A DNA stretch of 64,000 nt, taken from NCBI RefSeq assembly GCF_002891535.1, contig NZ_PDZR01000006.1, forward strand, positions 62,001 through 126,000, written 5' to 3'. Origin of the DNA: Methylocella silvestris (lineage in GTDB: Bacteria > Pseudomonadota > Alphaproteobacteria > Rhizobiales > Beijerinckiaceae). The position numbers and the translations under genes were made by a program. Shown piece after piece: positions 31,007-40,482 of the stretch. Positions within the stretch are counted from its first letter, which is position 1, and each line of letters starts with the position of its first letter. The notes beneath the pieces were generated by a model that saw nothing but the letters and a program-made list of their open reading frames with translations, ran no database searches and was not told the origin of the DNA.

Positions 31007-31477
31007 TCAGGCGCCCCGGGTCATCCGCTCGATCTCGGCTTTGACAAGCCGCTCGACGAGGGCGGGAAGATGGGCGTCAAGCCACGCCGCAAGCATCGGG
31101 CGCAGAGCTTCGCGCGCCAGCGCAAGAATGGCGTCGGAATTCTGGGCGAAGCGGCTCGCGACCAGCGTGTTGAAGGCGCCGGCGACGGTTTCGCTGGTGT
31201 CGCCCGAGGCGATCGGCTGCGCGCCGAACTCTTCCGACACCGCCGCGCGCCTCTGCTCCGGTGAGGCGGCCTGCGTCGGGTCGCCGAAGCTTGCGTCCCT
31301 CGCGTCGGCCGCACTCGCCTCCTCGCTCCTCGCGCGGGAGGAGTCGTCGGCCGCAAACAGGGCCTGATCCTCGGCGATGATGCGCCGGATCGAGGCGAGA
31401 ATGTCCTCCATGGACGGCTCCCGTGGCCGCTGATCGGACAGTTCACCCGAGGCTTCGACAGAATAGGCTGCGCTCAT
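31007..31477 (-). CDS. popZ: PopZ polar organizing protein homologue (DUF2497)
   Basis: PopZ forms a cell-pole matrix that tethers the chromosome origin and recruits signalling proteins in Caulobacter. This 156-residue protein has the N-terminal partner-binding helix (PSMEDILASIRRIIAEDQ), a disordered acidic middle, and the C-terminal oligomerisation helices (LRPMLAAWLDAHLPALVERL). It is somewhat shorter than the Caulobacter protein. The gene is upstream of valS, as in other alphaproteobacteria, and downstream of tolC. Confidence 0.87.
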   Translation of the reverse strand: MSAAYSVEASGELSDQRPREPSMEDILASIRRIIAEDQALFAADDSSRARSEEASAADARDASFGDPTQAASPEQRRAAVSEEFGAQPIASGDTSETVAGAFNTLVASRFAQNSDAILALAREALRPMLAAWLDAHLPALVERLVKAEIERMTRGA

Positions 31478-31572
31478 CGATCTCTACCGCTTTCCCAGAG
31501 CCTGTCGTCCAAAAGTCAGGAACGGATTTTGGGCGACATCCTGCCCGAGACGCCAGCAATCGATCATAACGA

Positions 31573-31596
31573 TTTTGGTTCGAATTCGAGCCAAAA
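31573..31596. repeat. 24-base near-perfect palindrome between tolC and popZ
   Basis: Arms ttttggttcgaa and ttcgagccaaaa are complementary except for one base pair. It lies about 95 bases upstream of the popZ start and 150 bases past the tolC stop. It could be a transcription factor site or a weak attenuator hairpin. It does not fold like a tRNA arm. Confidence 0.55.
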
Positions 31597-31748
31597 CATG
31601 ATCGCCAACGCCGCGCCGACCAGAATGATTGTCGGCGCCGCCGCGCAATTGCCGCTCGCGGCCGAATCGGAAATGAAGGGTAGTCTCAGCGCAAGCCCGC
31701 TGGCAAGGAGAACCAGCGCAGGCCCGGCAGCAAGCGGCTTGACGAAAT

Positions 31749-33170
31749 TTAGCGGCCGTCAGGCGTGCGCAGCCCGATCCATTTGTCCTTGACCTGCTCG
31801 AAATGAATGGTCGGATCATATTCAGCGACGCTCAGGCTGAGGTTTGCCACCGAAAGCTTGCCGATCGCCGCCATCACATTATAGGAGGCGACGACGCGGT
31901 CGCGCTGGGCGGTGACGAGGCTGACGCGCGTGTTGAGCAGAGTCTGCTGCGCGAACAAGACGTCGAAGGTCGTGCGCTGCCCGACCTTGGCCTCTTCGCG
32001 AATGCCGTCGAGGGCGATTTCCGCCGCCTTCACCGCGGCCTTGGCCGACTGGATCACCGCTTTTGACGAATCGAGCTGCCCGTAGGCCGAGACCACGGTG
32101 GCGCGGATAGAGTCGCGCTGCAGATCGGCCTGCAGCCGGGTTTGCGCCAGCGTCTCCTTCGCCTGGCGAACGCGTGCATAGACTTCGCCGCCCGTATAGA
32201 TCGGCACCGAGATCTGCCCGACCACCTGCCCATTGATGAGGGTCGAGTTGCGAATGCCCTGATAATCGGTTTCGCGCTGCACGCTGCCCACAATATTGAC
32301 GCTCGGGGCGAGCTCGCCCTCGACCAGTTTGACCTGCAACTCTGCCTGATCGACCGCATGCAGGACTGCCTGAATCGCCGGATGCTCCTCGAGCGCCAGC
32401 GCCACCGCGCTATTCATATTCTTCGGCAGCAGGGCCTCGATGGTGCGCGCCGGCTCGAGACGGGTCGGCTCGACGCCAATGATCTGACGGAAATTGGCGA
32501 CGCTGTTTTGAAGATTGGCCTGCGCGACGAAATACTCCGAGCGCGAATTTGCAAGGCTCGACTCCGCCTGCGCGACGTCCGTGCGGGTCACTTCGCCGAC
32601 ATTGAAGCGGTCGCGCGTCTGGCGCAGCTGCTCTTCGAGAACCGTGATATTGTTGCGGCGCAGCTCAAGCACGGCGGTGTCGCGCAACACATTCATGTAA
32701 GCGGTTGCGCCGTTCTGCAGGACGTTCTGCTCCGTGTTGCGAAGATCCTCGCGGGCGCCGAAAACGCCTGACTCGGCCTGCCGCACCGAATTCAGCGTCC
32801 GATTGCCATTGAAGAGATTTTGCGTGACCGAGAGACCGATCGAACTCGGCGCGGTGCTGCCGTTAAGGCGTGAGCCGAGCTGGCGAAAATCCTGATAATT
32901 ATAGCCGATCTGGCCCGTCGCGCTGGCCTGCGGACGCCAACCCGCGGTCGTCCGGGGGATATTCTCGTCCTGCGCGCGAACGCCCGCGCGCTGCTGGTTC
33001 ATATCCGGATTGCCGATATAGGCGCGAACCAGCGCGCTCGACATGGTTTCGGCGCCGGCCGGATTGGCGGCGGCGATCCAGCCGACGAGGGCTATGGCGA
33101 GCGCTTTTGCGACCCTGCCTCGGCTGAGGTCAATGCCGGACAAAGCGGCCTGATGCGAGGCGTCAACCAA
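31749..33170 (-). CDS. tolC: TolC family outer-membrane efflux protein
   Basis: Forms the outer-membrane channel for type I secretion and RND efflux. A TTG at 33170 follows AAGGGAA and gives 473 residues with a signal peptide ending at NPAGA; the upstream 46 codons in the open frame are not needed. The two OEP repeats are present, with coiled-coil segments such as QTRDRFNVGEVTRTDVAQAE and GIREEAKVGQRTTFDVLFAQ. The typical NLF (LSVTQNLFNGNRT) and IYTGGEV beta-barrel motifs are seen. The partner membrane fusion protein is not in the window. Confidence 0.92.
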   Translation of the reverse strand: MVDASHQAALSGIDLSRGRVAKALAIALVGWIAAANPAGAETMSSALVRAYIGNPDMNQQRAGVRAQDENIPRTTAGWRPQASATGQIGYNYQDFRQLGSRLNGSTAPSSIGLSVTQNLFNGNRTLNSVRQAESGVFGAREDLRNTEQNVLQNGATAYMNVLRDTAVLELRRNNITVLEEQLRQTRDRFNVGEVTRTDVAQAESSLANSRSEYFVAQANLQNSVANFRQIIGVEPTRLEPARTIEALLPKNMNSAVALALEEHPAIQAVLHAVDQAELQVKLVEGELAPSVNIVGSVQRETDYQGIRNSTLINGQVVGQISVPIYTGGEVYARVRQAKETLAQTRLQADLQRDSIRATVVSAYGQLDSSKAVIQSAKAAVKAAEIALDGIREEAKVGQRTTFDVLFAQQTLLNTRVSLVTAQRDRVVASYNVMAAIGKLSVANLSLSVAEYDPTIHFEQVKDKWIGLRTPDGR

Positions 33171-33304
33171 ACTTTCGGTTCCCTTATTTGCGGCCTCGCC
33201 CGGCAAACCTTGCTGCGAGCCTCTCCGGCCTGTTCCGCAGGCGGCGCCGCCTGCCCGCGCCCGACTGGCGGAAAGATCTCGACGAAACGGCGGCTCGCCG
33301 AAAC

Positions 33305-33997
33305 TCAACTAAACGTGAACTCCTCGACCCGCCTGAATGCGTCGAGCACAGGGGCGGAGGCGTCGAACAGGATGCGGTAACCGGTCGCGCCATCGGCTTT
33401 GTCGTAGCGCACGGCCTTGCACGCCCCGTCCGCCATTTGCTGCACGGTTACAAGGCGCCCGCCGTCTTTCAGTTGCTCAAACAACGAATCGAGGCGCCCT
33501 GCAACGCCGCCGTCGACGAGAATGACGTCGAACGGCGCTTCGCTGGGAGCGCCGGCGACCAGCGGCGTCGGCAGCGTGCGGACCTTGGCGAGGCCGAAAG
33601 CATCGAGCCCGCCGCGCAGGGCGGCGTAGAGCGCCGGATCGGATTCAACGGCGACCGCATCGCCCGCAAGCCCGGCGATGAGAGCCGTCGAATAGCCGCT
33701 CCCCGCCGCGACGACCAAAGCCTTGTCAGTGGGCAGAAGGCGCGCGCCCTGTAAAAGACGGGCCAGCACCAGCGGCGGCAGGAGGCTGCGCGGCCGTTCG
33801 CCGGTGGCTCCCGGAAGGAGGAGCGCCGAATCCGAATAGGCCAATGGCTCGAGGCTCGCGGGGAGAAATTTCTCGCGAGGAACTGCCAGCATTCGATCGA
33901 TGACGGCCGAATCCGTAACGTCGAACGTCCGGATCTGTCGATCGACCATTGTGCGCCTGGACGACTCCCAAGGATCGGAATTGCCCGCGTCCTGCAT
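33305..33997 (-). CDS. pcm: Protein-L-isoaspartate O-methyltransferase family protein
   Basis: SAM-dependent methyltransferase family that repairs isoaspartyl residues. The ATG at 33997 (MQDAGNSDPWESSRRTMVDR) is preferred to an upstream one at 34114. The product is 230 residues. MVDRQIRTFDVTD and PREKFLP are family motifs. The SAM-binding loop is VVAAGSGYSTALIAGLAG, with VESDPAL after it and VILVDGGV later. The glycine motif is slightly degenerate, so catalytic activity is not certain. It is the gene before tolC on the minus strand. Confidence 0.87.
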   Translation of the reverse strand: MQDAGNSDPWESSRRTMVDRQIRTFDVTDSAVIDRMLAVPREKFLPASLEPLAYSDSALLLPGATGERPRSLLPPLVLARLLQGARLLPTDKALVVAAGSGYSTALIAGLAGDAVAVESDPALYAALRGGLDAFGLAKVRTLPTPLVAGAPSEAPFDVILVDGGVAGRLDSLFEQLKDGGRLVTVQQMADGACKAVRYDKADGATGYRILFDASAPVLDAFRRVEEFTFS

Positions 33998-34267
33998 GAT
34001 GTCTCGACCTCGCCGCACGTGTTCCGCCGAATTTATATGGGGCGTAGCCGTTGCTGTCCATTCCGGCGGGCGCCCTGGTGGTCGTTCTTCCGGCCTGTGT
34101 GGCTTTTTCGTCAAGCCGCCGCGAGCGAAGGGGCGCAGGAACCTTTAGTCGTTACAAGGGGGGCCGCCGCCGCACGCGTGGCGTCTCGACGCAAAGGCCA
34201 AAGCGCCGGGCGGCGACCGCCGCGGCGCTTCCGGGGGCGCAGGCCCGCTCTTTGAGAGGGGCCGGCT

Positions 34268-34795
34268 TTAGCCTTTCAGCCGGGCGTTGCATTGGCTGTA
34301 ATAGCCCCCGCCCTTCTGGATCCATTTAAGGCCCGCATTGCCGCCGGTCGCCTTGTTGGCGTGATATTGGTCGAGACAGGTCTTCATGCGCTGCTTGCCC
34401 GGCTTTTCGCTGGCGTAGGCAGCCGAAATCGCGGCGGGAAAGACAGCTGCGCCTGCCGCCACCGGAGCGGCGGGAGCCGCAGGGGCCGCTGCCGTCGCTG
34501 GCGGCTTCAGCGGATTGGCGGGCGCGGCCGGAGCCGCGGGCGCAGCCGCCACGGGAGCAGCGGGCGCCGCCGCAGCGCCTGCTTTGGCTTCAGCGGCGCA
34601 CTGGCTGTAAAATTGCGGCCACGCCAGCCCGTTGAGCGTGCCTGCGGCCTTGGCCGCCTGATATTTCTCGCTGCAGTCCTTTCGCACTGTTTGCGCTGCG
34701 CCGGGACTCGTGAGCGCCGCGCCAAAAAGGGCGGAGAGAACGCTAAATGCGATCAACCGCCCTTTCGGGCGGCGCAGTTCGGATCGAAATGACAT
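34268..34795 (-). CDS. Secreted protein with two Cys-paired repeats, unknown function
   Basis: A 175-residue protein with GGGAG 9 bases before the ATG at 34795. A signal peptide (about residues 13-35, ending TSPGAAQ) is followed by a repeat with Cys41 and Cys66 (CSEKYQAAKAAGTLNGLAW, then FYSQC). An Ala/Pro-rich linker of about 55 residues leads to a second copy with Cys140 and Cys169 (CLDQYHANKATGGNAGLKW, then YYSQC). Each repeat could form a disulfide-closed hairpin in the periplasm. I do not recognise a named family. Confidence 0.7.
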   Translation of the reverse strand: MSFRSELRRPKGRLIAFSVLSALFGAALTSPGAAQTVRKDCSEKYQAAKAAGTLNGLAWPQFYSQCAAEAKAGAAAAPAAPVAAAPAAPAAPANPLKPPATAAAPAAPAAPVAAGAAVFPAAISAAYASEKPGKQRMKTCLDQYHANKATGGNAGLKWIQKGGGYYSQCNARLKG

Positions 34796-34921
34796 GGCGC
34801 GAATCTCCCAGAGCGGGACGCAGGAATCACCGCGTCGACGCGGCGTCGCGTGACATTCCTGCGATTTCGCCCGGCGGTCAATTTGCGAATTGCAGCGCGC
34901 GTTTTTTGCAACGCCAGACAC

Positions 34922-34957
34922 GAAAAAGCCGCCCGGCGAAACGCGCGGGCGGCCTTT
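34922..34957 (-). terminator. Rho-independent terminator of the rpsB-tsf operon
   Basis: An 8-bp GC-rich stem (gccgcccg / cgggcggc) with a 10-base loop is followed by a run of T on the minus strand (aaaaa at 34923-34927 on the plus strand). It lies about 25 bases after the tsf stop. Confidence 0.9.
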
Positions 34958-34979
34958 TCAGTCGGGATCGATTGCAGCC

Positions 34980-35912
34980 TTAAAGCTGGCCGCTGGCGGC
35001 GGCGGCGACCTCGGCGGCGAAGTCGCTTTCCTGCTTTTCAATTCCCTCGCCCAGCGCATAGCGGACGAAAGCCTTGAGCTTGACCGGCGCGCCGGCCGCT
35101 TTTTCAGCTTCCTTCACCACTTGGCCGATGGTTTTGTTGGCGTGATCGGCGTGGATCGAAGGCTGATCGATCAGACAGACTTCCTTGTAGAAAGTCTTGA
35201 GCCCGGATTCGACGATCTTCTCCAGCACATGCGGTGGCTTGCCGGCGTTCTTGTCGGCGAGAACCGACTTCTCGCGCGCAACCACGGCCGGATCGAGATC
35301 GGCAGGCTCAAGCGCGAGGGGGCTTGCCGCCGCGACATGCAGCGCGATCAACCGCGCCAGCGGAGCGAGCACGACCGCATCGCCGGTCGATTCAAGCGCG
35401 ACGATCACGCCGATCTTGCCGAGCCCGTCGGCCACCGCATTATGGACATATTGGCCGACGACGCCCTGGGCGACATTGACAGCCGCGACGCGGCGCAAAG
35501 TCATGTTCTCGCCAATCGTCGCCACCGAATTGGCGATGGCTTCGGCGACAGTGGTCCCGCCCGGATAATGCGCGCCCTTCAGCGCCTCGACGTCGGTCAG
35601 GCCCTTCTCGACCGCGACAAGCGCGATGGTGCGCGCAAGCGCCTGGAATTCCTCGTTGCGGGCGACAAAATCCGTTTCCGAATTGACCTCGACCACCACG
35701 CCGTCGGTTTCGTGGACGGCGACGGCGACAAGGCCTTCGGCGGCGATGCGGCCGGATTTCTTGGCGGCCTTGGAGAGGCCTTTTTTGCGCAGCCAGTCGA
35801 TCGCAGCTTCAATATCGCCTTCGGTTTCGTTGAGGGCGTTCTTGCAATCCATCATGCCGGCGCCGGTCTTCTCGCGAAGATCCTTCACCATTGCGGCCGT
35901 GACGCTCGCCAT
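34980..35912 (-). CDS. tsf: Elongation factor Ts
   Basis: Guanine-nucleotide exchange factor for EF-Tu. The 310-residue product begins [20 protein letters not shown], followed by MDCKNALNE, the standard N-terminal domain. The [10 protein letters not shown] motif that contacts EF-Tu is present ([17 protein letters not shown]). AAGGAAA precedes the ATG. It is the second gene of the rpsB-tsf operon, 106 bases after rpsB, and ends in a strong terminator. Confidence 0.97.
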   Translation of the reverse strand: MASVTAAMVKDLREKTGAGMMDCKNALNETEGDIEAAIDWLRKKGLSKAAKKSGRIAAEGLVAVAVHETDGVVVEVNSETDFVARNEEFQALARTIALVAVEKGLTDVEALKGAHYPGGTTVAEAIANSVATIGENMTLRRVAAVNVAQGVVGQYVHNAVADGLGKIGVIVALESTGDAVVLAPLARLIALHVAAASPLALEPADLDPAVVAREKSVLADKNAGKPPHVLEKIVESGLKTFYKEVCLIDQPSIHADHANKTIGQVVKEAEKAAGAPVKLKAFVRYALGEGIEKQESDFAAEVAAAASGQL

Positions 35913-36018
35913 TGTCTCGTTTCCTTATGAATTCGTTTGCTTCGCCGGCAGCCGCAGCAGAACTCTGGTTCTGATGAATTGCGCCGCTGCCGCCGAGCGT
36001 CTCTGCTGCGAAAAACGA

Positions 36019-37053
36019 TCAGGCCGCGACGAGGCTGCGGGCCACATTGACCCACCCGTCGCGCTCGATGCGGCCGCCAAGCTTCAGATCATGATCGGTC
36101 TTCGCCGCATCCTCGGGAGTCATCGCCGCGATCTGCCAGAAATGATAGAGTCCGGCGTCGTTGAGCTTCTTGACGATCTGCGGGCCAATGCCAGGCAATT
36201 TGCCAAGATCATCCGGCGCGCCGCGCGGAGCGGTTAACAGCTCAAAAGTCTCGACGGGGGCCTCATAGGCCTCGGTCACGCCAACGACGGGCTCCTGCGT
36301 CTCAACCGGAAGATCCTCGGCCGGCGGCTGGTCGGCCTCGCCGAAGTCAATCCCCCCGGCGCCCTGGCCGCGGGCGATGCCGTCCAGCGCCGCCCGGGCG
36401 ATGAGATCGCAATAGAGCGTGATGGCGCGGCCGGCGTCGTCATTGCCCGGAATCGGGAAAGTGATGCCGTCCGGATTGCAATTGGTGTCGAGAATCGCCG
36501 CCACCGGAATATGCAGCCGCTCCGCCTCTTTGATGGCGAGCTGCTCCTTATTGGTGTCGATCACGAAGATGAGGTCGGGAATGCCGCCCATTTCCTTGAT
36601 GCCGCCAAGCGCCTTCTCGAGCTTGTCGCGCTCGCGCGACATCATCAGCCGCTCTTTCTTGGTCAGGCCCGAGCCGCCGCCCTGCAGCGTCTCCTCGACC
36701 TTGCGCAGACGCTGGATCGACGCGGAAATCGTCTTCCAGTTGGTCAGCATGCCGCCGAGCCAGCGGGAATTGATGTAATATTGCGCCGAGCGATGCGCCG
36801 CATCGGCGATGGCGTCCTGCGCCTGCCGCTTGGTGCCGACGAACAGCACGCGGCCGCCGCGGGCGACCGTGTCGGACACGGCCTTCAGCGCCTGGTGCAG
36901 CAGCGGCACGGTCTGGGCAAGATCGATGATATGGATATTGTTGCGCGTGCCGAAAATGAAGGGCTCCATCTTCGGATTCCAGCGGTGCGACTGGTGGCCG
37001 AAATGGGCGCCGGCGTCGAGCAGGCTGCGCATGGTGAAATCGGGTAATGACAT
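36019..37053 (-). CDS. rpsB: 30S ribosomal protein S2 with helix-hairpin-helix C-terminal extension
   Basis: Structural protein of the small ribosomal subunit. Residues 1 to about 230 are normal S2 ([41 protein letters not shown]). An acidic linker (about 235-278) joins it to a domain of about 65 residues: [20 protein letters not shown] then [17 protein letters not shown]. This is a helix-hairpin-helix type module. As I recall, related modules are also appended to other proteins such as L21 in this order. Total length is 344 residues against about 240 in E. coli. Confidence 0.95.
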   Translation of the reverse strand: MSLPDFTMRSLLDAGAHFGHQSHRWNPKMEPFIFGTRNNIHIIDLAQTVPLLHQALKAVSDTVARGGRVLFVGTKRQAQDAIADAAHRSAQYYINSRWLGGMLTNWKTISASIQRLRKVEETLQGGGSGLTKKERLMMSRERDKLEKALGGIKEMGGIPDLIFVIDTNKEQLAIKEAERLHIPVAAILDTNCNPDGITFPIPGNDDAGRAITLYCDLIARAALDGIARGQGAGGIDFGEADQPPAEDLPVETQEPVVGVTEAYEAPVETFELLTAPRGAPDDLGKLPGIGPQIVKKLNDAGLYHFWQIAAMTPEDAAKTDHDLKLGGRIERDGWVNVARSLVAA

Positions 37054-37344
37054 CTTGTTCTGAATCTCCGGTTGAGCCGCCGCGGAACGTTATGGGCGTT
37101 CTCTCGTGGCGTCCTTGCGGACGATCCAATAGACAACGCCACCGGATGCGGCCCTTGAATCAGGGTCGCGCGATCCGCGTGTGGAATGGGCGTGCTTATA
37201 GGGGCGTTGGGAGGCGAACGCAAGGTCCGCGCGCCAAAGCTGAGCTGACGCCCGTTGAAGTCGGACTTTACCCGGCCGACTTTGCAGGCCTAATTTAGGG
37301 TTTCGCGCCGCGTCCGTAAAGGCGGCCAGCGGTTGGGGAGGCAG

Positions 37345-38832
37345 ATGAAAGCGCTCGATATCGACCAATCCATCATGGCGCGGCGCAGGGAAATCGTCGC
37401 GGCGCTGCGCGCCATCATTCCGGGCGAGGCCGTTATCGACGCTGAAATCGGCCGCCGTCCCTATGAGAGCGACGGATTTACCGCCTACGCCAATCTGCCG
37501 CTGGTCGTCGTTTTGCCCTCGACGACAGCCGAGCTTCAGGCCGTGCTGCGCTATTGCTACGCCAACGCCATCAAGGTAGTGCCGCGCGGCGCCGGCACCT
37601 CGCTCTCCGGCGGCGCGCTGCCGCTCGTCGACGGCGTGCTGATCTCCATGATGAAATTCAACAAGATCAAGGAGATCGACTTTGAGAACCGCTGCGCCGT
37701 GGTCGAGCCCGGCGTCACCAACGCCGCCATCAGCCGCGCCGTCGATCACAGGGGCTTCTATTACGCGCCGGACCCGTCCTCCCAGATCGCCTGCTCGATC
37801 GGCGGCAATGTGGCGGAGAACTCCGGCGGCGTGCATTGCCTGAAATATGGCCTCACCACCAATAATGTGCTTGGCGTCGAGATGGTGCTGATGAACGGCG
37901 AAATCGTGCGCCTTGGCGGCGCCTTCCTCGACGCCGAGGGCTATGATTTCCTCGGCCTCGTCGTCGGCTCGGAAGGGATGCTCGGCGTCGTAACCGAGGT
38001 TATCGTCCGCCTGTTGCGCAAGCCCGAGAGCGCCCGGGCGCTGATGATCGCTTTCGATTCCAGCGAGGCGGGCGGCGCCTGCGTCGCCGACGTCATCGCC
38101 GCCGGCATCATTCCAGGCGGCATGGAGATGATGGACCGGCCGGCCATCCATGCGGCCGAGGATTTCGTCCATGTCGGCTATCCGCTCGACGCCGAGGCGA
38201 TGCTGATCGTTGAACTCGACGGGCCGCCGGTCGAGGTCGATCACCTCGTCGGGCTCGTCGAGGCGATCGCGCTGAAGCGCGGCGCGACGCAATGCCGGAT
38301 CTCAAACTCCGAAGCCGAGCGCCTCGCCTTCTGGGCCGGACGCAAGGCGGCCTTTCCGGCGGTCGGGCGGCTGTCGCCGGATTACCTCTGCATGGACGGC
38401 ACGATTCCGCGCAAGGCGCTGCCGCGCGTGCTGGCCGGCATCACGGAGCTTTCGGAAAAGCACAAATTGCGCGTCGCCAATGTGTTTCACGCAGGCGACG
38501 GCAATCTGCATCCGCTGATTCTCTATGACGCCAACAAGCCCGGCGAATTGCAGGCGGCGGAGGATTTCGGCTCGGATATTTTGCGGCTCTGCGTCGAGGT
38601 CGGCGGCGTGCTGACCGGCGAGCATGGGGTTGGCGTCGAAAAGCGCGATCTGATGCCCGTCATGTTCAACGAGATCGACCTCGACCAGCAGATCGGCATC
38701 AAATGCGCCTTCGACGAGAAGATGCTGCTGAACCCCGGCAAGGTCTTTCCGACGCTGCACCGCTGCGCCGAAATGGGCCGCATGCATGTGCATCAGGGCC
38801 AGCTGCCGTTCCCCGAGCTGCCGCGGTTTTAA
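37345..38832 (+). CDS. glcD: Glycolate oxidase FAD subunit GlcD-type
   Basis: FAD-binding oxidase that converts glycolate (or D-lactate) to glyoxylate. GGGGAGG lies just upstream of the ATG at 37345 (MKALDIDQS), giving 495 residues. The PP-loop FAD motif is PRGAGTSLSGGALP. SSQIACSIGGNVAENSGG and the C-terminal HAGDGNLHPLI and GEHGVGVEKR are typical GlcD motifs. The usual partners glcE and glcF do not follow, so it may work with subunits encoded elsewhere. It could be a related 2-hydroxyacid dehydrogenase. Confidence 0.88.
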   Translation: MKALDIDQSIMARRREIVAALRAIIPGEAVIDAEIGRRPYESDGFTAYANLPLVVVLPSTTAELQAVLRYCYANAIKVVPRGAGTSLSGGALPLVDGVLISMMKFNKIKEIDFENRCAVVEPGVTNAAISRAVDHRGFYYAPDPSSQIACSIGGNVAENSGGVHCLKYGLTTNNVLGVEMVLMNGEIVRLGGAFLDAEGYDFLGLVVGSEGMLGVVTEVIVRLLRKPESARALMIAFDSSEAGGACVADVIAAGIIPGGMEMMDRPAIHAAEDFVHVGYPLDAEAMLIVELDGPPVEVDHLVGLVEAIALKRGATQCRISNSEAERLAFWAGRKAAFPAVGRLSPDYLCMDGTIPRKALPRVLAGITELSEKHKLRVANVFHAGDGNLHPLILYDANKPGELQAAEDFGSDILRLCVEVGGVLTGEHGVGVEKRDLMPVMFNEIDLDQQIGIKCAFDEKMLLNPGKVFPTLHRCAEMGRMHVHQGQLPFPELPRF

Positions 38833-38854
38833 ATCGACGGTTTCTTGAACCTAA

Positions 38855-38904
38855 TGCCCTCACTCTGAGGAGCGAGCAAAGCTCGCGTCTCGAAGGGCGA
38901 GGGC
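38855..38904. repeat. Extragenic palindromic (REP-like) element
   Basis: A 50-base imperfect palindrome: gccctcactctgaggagc, then gagcaaagctc as the tip, then gtctcgaagggcgagggc. The layout closely resembles the cctc-ctgaggagc ... gtctcgaag-gagg elements that recur between genes in many Hyphomicrobiales. It sits between the glcD stop and the convergent peroxidase gene and may also end transcription. Confidence 0.72.
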
Positions 38905-39022
38905 GATCGATCGAGGCCAGACCAGATCGTTAAAAGGAAGCTGGCCGGATTGCGCGCCACGCCCAAACACCGTCAAGATCGGCGGCGGCGCCCCTCGCGG
39001 AGCTTCCTCTAGCGCCGCTCGC

Positions 39023-40321
39023 CTACCGCGCCGCATGCTCGGGAGACGGCGGCGCATAGCCGTCCGTCAGCGTCTTGAGAAACGCCACAACGTCGTCGAT
39101 CTCGGCGTCGGTCATCGCGGGCTTGTCGCCCGGCTTGCCCCCGAAAGGCGGATCATTATTGATGTTGGCGCGATATTGCGGCGGCAGATCGTTGAATTTG
39201 TCGACGCTGCCGTCGATCCGGCGCGGATAATATTTCTCCGGCTTCACGTCACGCTCGACGTAGAAAGCCACAGCCTCGCGCAGATCGTGAAAGACGCCAT
39301 TGTGAAAAAAGCTCTGGCGTAGCGCGACATTGCGCAAGCTCGGCGCCTTGAACGTTCCACAATAGTCGGCACTATCCTTCACATCGAGGCGCTCTGGTCC
39401 GCAAAGACCGAGATCGAAGAAGGCCGGATCGGCGTTGCGCGGAATATCCTTGTTGCGCGGCAGGCCGAGGGCGATGAAGCCGGCGTCGCTGAACTGCGGA
39501 AACACCCCTGGCTTCGCCTGCGCGGAGAAATGGCAGCTGGCGCAATTGCCTTTCTTTTCGTCGTTGAACAGTTCGAGGCCATGTTTTTCCTGATCCGTCA
39601 GCGCAACGGCGCCGCGGAGATAGAAATCATATTTGCTGCTGTAGGGAAAAAACGCGGCTGGCGTTTCCTGATAGGCCTGCAGCGCCTTCGCCGCCGCTCG
39701 CAGCGCGAAGTCCTCGCCCTCCGACATCGTTCCTTCCATTGTGGCGCGCAGCTCCGCGCCATATTTCGCGTCGATCAGGCGGGCCAGCGCGGCGTGATCC
39801 TCATTCGCCATTTCATAGACCGAGAACAAGGGAAACAACGCCTGCGCGGCCACCTGATCGACGCGGCCGTCCCACATCAAACCGCCGGTTGGGCCAGCGT
39901 CGACGCTCTCGTCGCCGTCGTCGTCCGACTCATGAAAATGCTCGGTAAAGCGCGGCGTCGTCTGTAGATAGGTAAGGCTCGGCGCCGCGCGCAACCCGGC
40001 CTGATCCATGTTTTTGCCGCCGAGCTGCACGGCGAGCGCATTGGCCGGCGAAAAGCCCTTGGCGGGATCGTGGCATGTCGCGCAGGACATCTGGCCCGAC
40101 GCCGAGAGGGCGGGATCGGCGAACACCCGGCGGCCGATGTCGGCAAGCTTTCTGACGCGCTGAAACACAGCCGCGCGCGATTGTCCCGGCGCGGCGCCGA
40201 CGGGATCTGCTGCGGGTTTTTCGAGAGCGCTGGAATGCGACGCAAGGACGGCGCAGGCGGCGGCGATCGTCGCCGCGACCGTCAGGGAGCGGGCTCCGCG
40301 CCGGAAAAATAAAAACGTCAT
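39023..40321 (-). CDS. Di-heme cytochrome c peroxidase / MauG family protein
   Basis: A 432-residue periplasmic protein with a signal peptide (cleaved near residue 32). Two c-type heme sites are seen: CATCH at residues 80-84 and CASCH at 260-264, the pattern of bacterial di-heme peroxidases and MauG-like enzymes. It may reduce hydrogen peroxide or oxidise another substrate; the sequence does not decide. It is divergent from a secreted phosphoesterase gene, with 161 bases between the starts. Confidence 0.88.
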   Translation of the reverse strand: MTFLFFRRGARSLTVAATIAAACAVLASHSSALEKPAADPVGAAPGQSRAAVFQRVRKLADIGRRVFADPALSASGQMSCATCHDPAKGFSPANALAVQLGGKNMDQAGLRAAPSLTYLQTTPRFTEHFHESDDDGDESVDAGPTGGLMWDGRVDQVAAQALFPLFSVYEMANEDHAALARLIDAKYGAELRATMEGTMSEGEDFALRAAAKALQAYQETPAAFFPYSSKYDFYLRGAVALTDQEKHGLELFNDEKKGNCASCHFSAQAKPGVFPQFSDAGFIALGLPRNKDIPRNADPAFFDLGLCGPERLDVKDSADYCGTFKAPSLRNVALRQSFFHNGVFHDLREAVAFYVERDVKPEKYYPRRIDGSVDKFNDLPPQYRANINNDPPFGGKPGDKPAMTDAEIDDVVAFLKTLTDGYAPPSPEHAAR

Positions 40322-40482
40322 ATGTGCGCCGCCTCGCTGCTGAAAACGGCGCGAAAATGCTCCACTGGCGCGACAGTAAGATGACAGCCGGCCGCTGATT
40401 TACAACGCATGCAGACTGTCAAATTTCTGTTGCAAGCCGGTTCTATGCCAGCGCTGCGCCAGGGGGCGGCGAGGGGACTATA

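Noticed and set aside
31573-31596. ggttcgaattc looked like the T-arm of a tRNA
   Set aside because: The flanking five-base stem does not pair, and no acceptor, D or anticodon arm can be formed around it. It is a simple palindrome.
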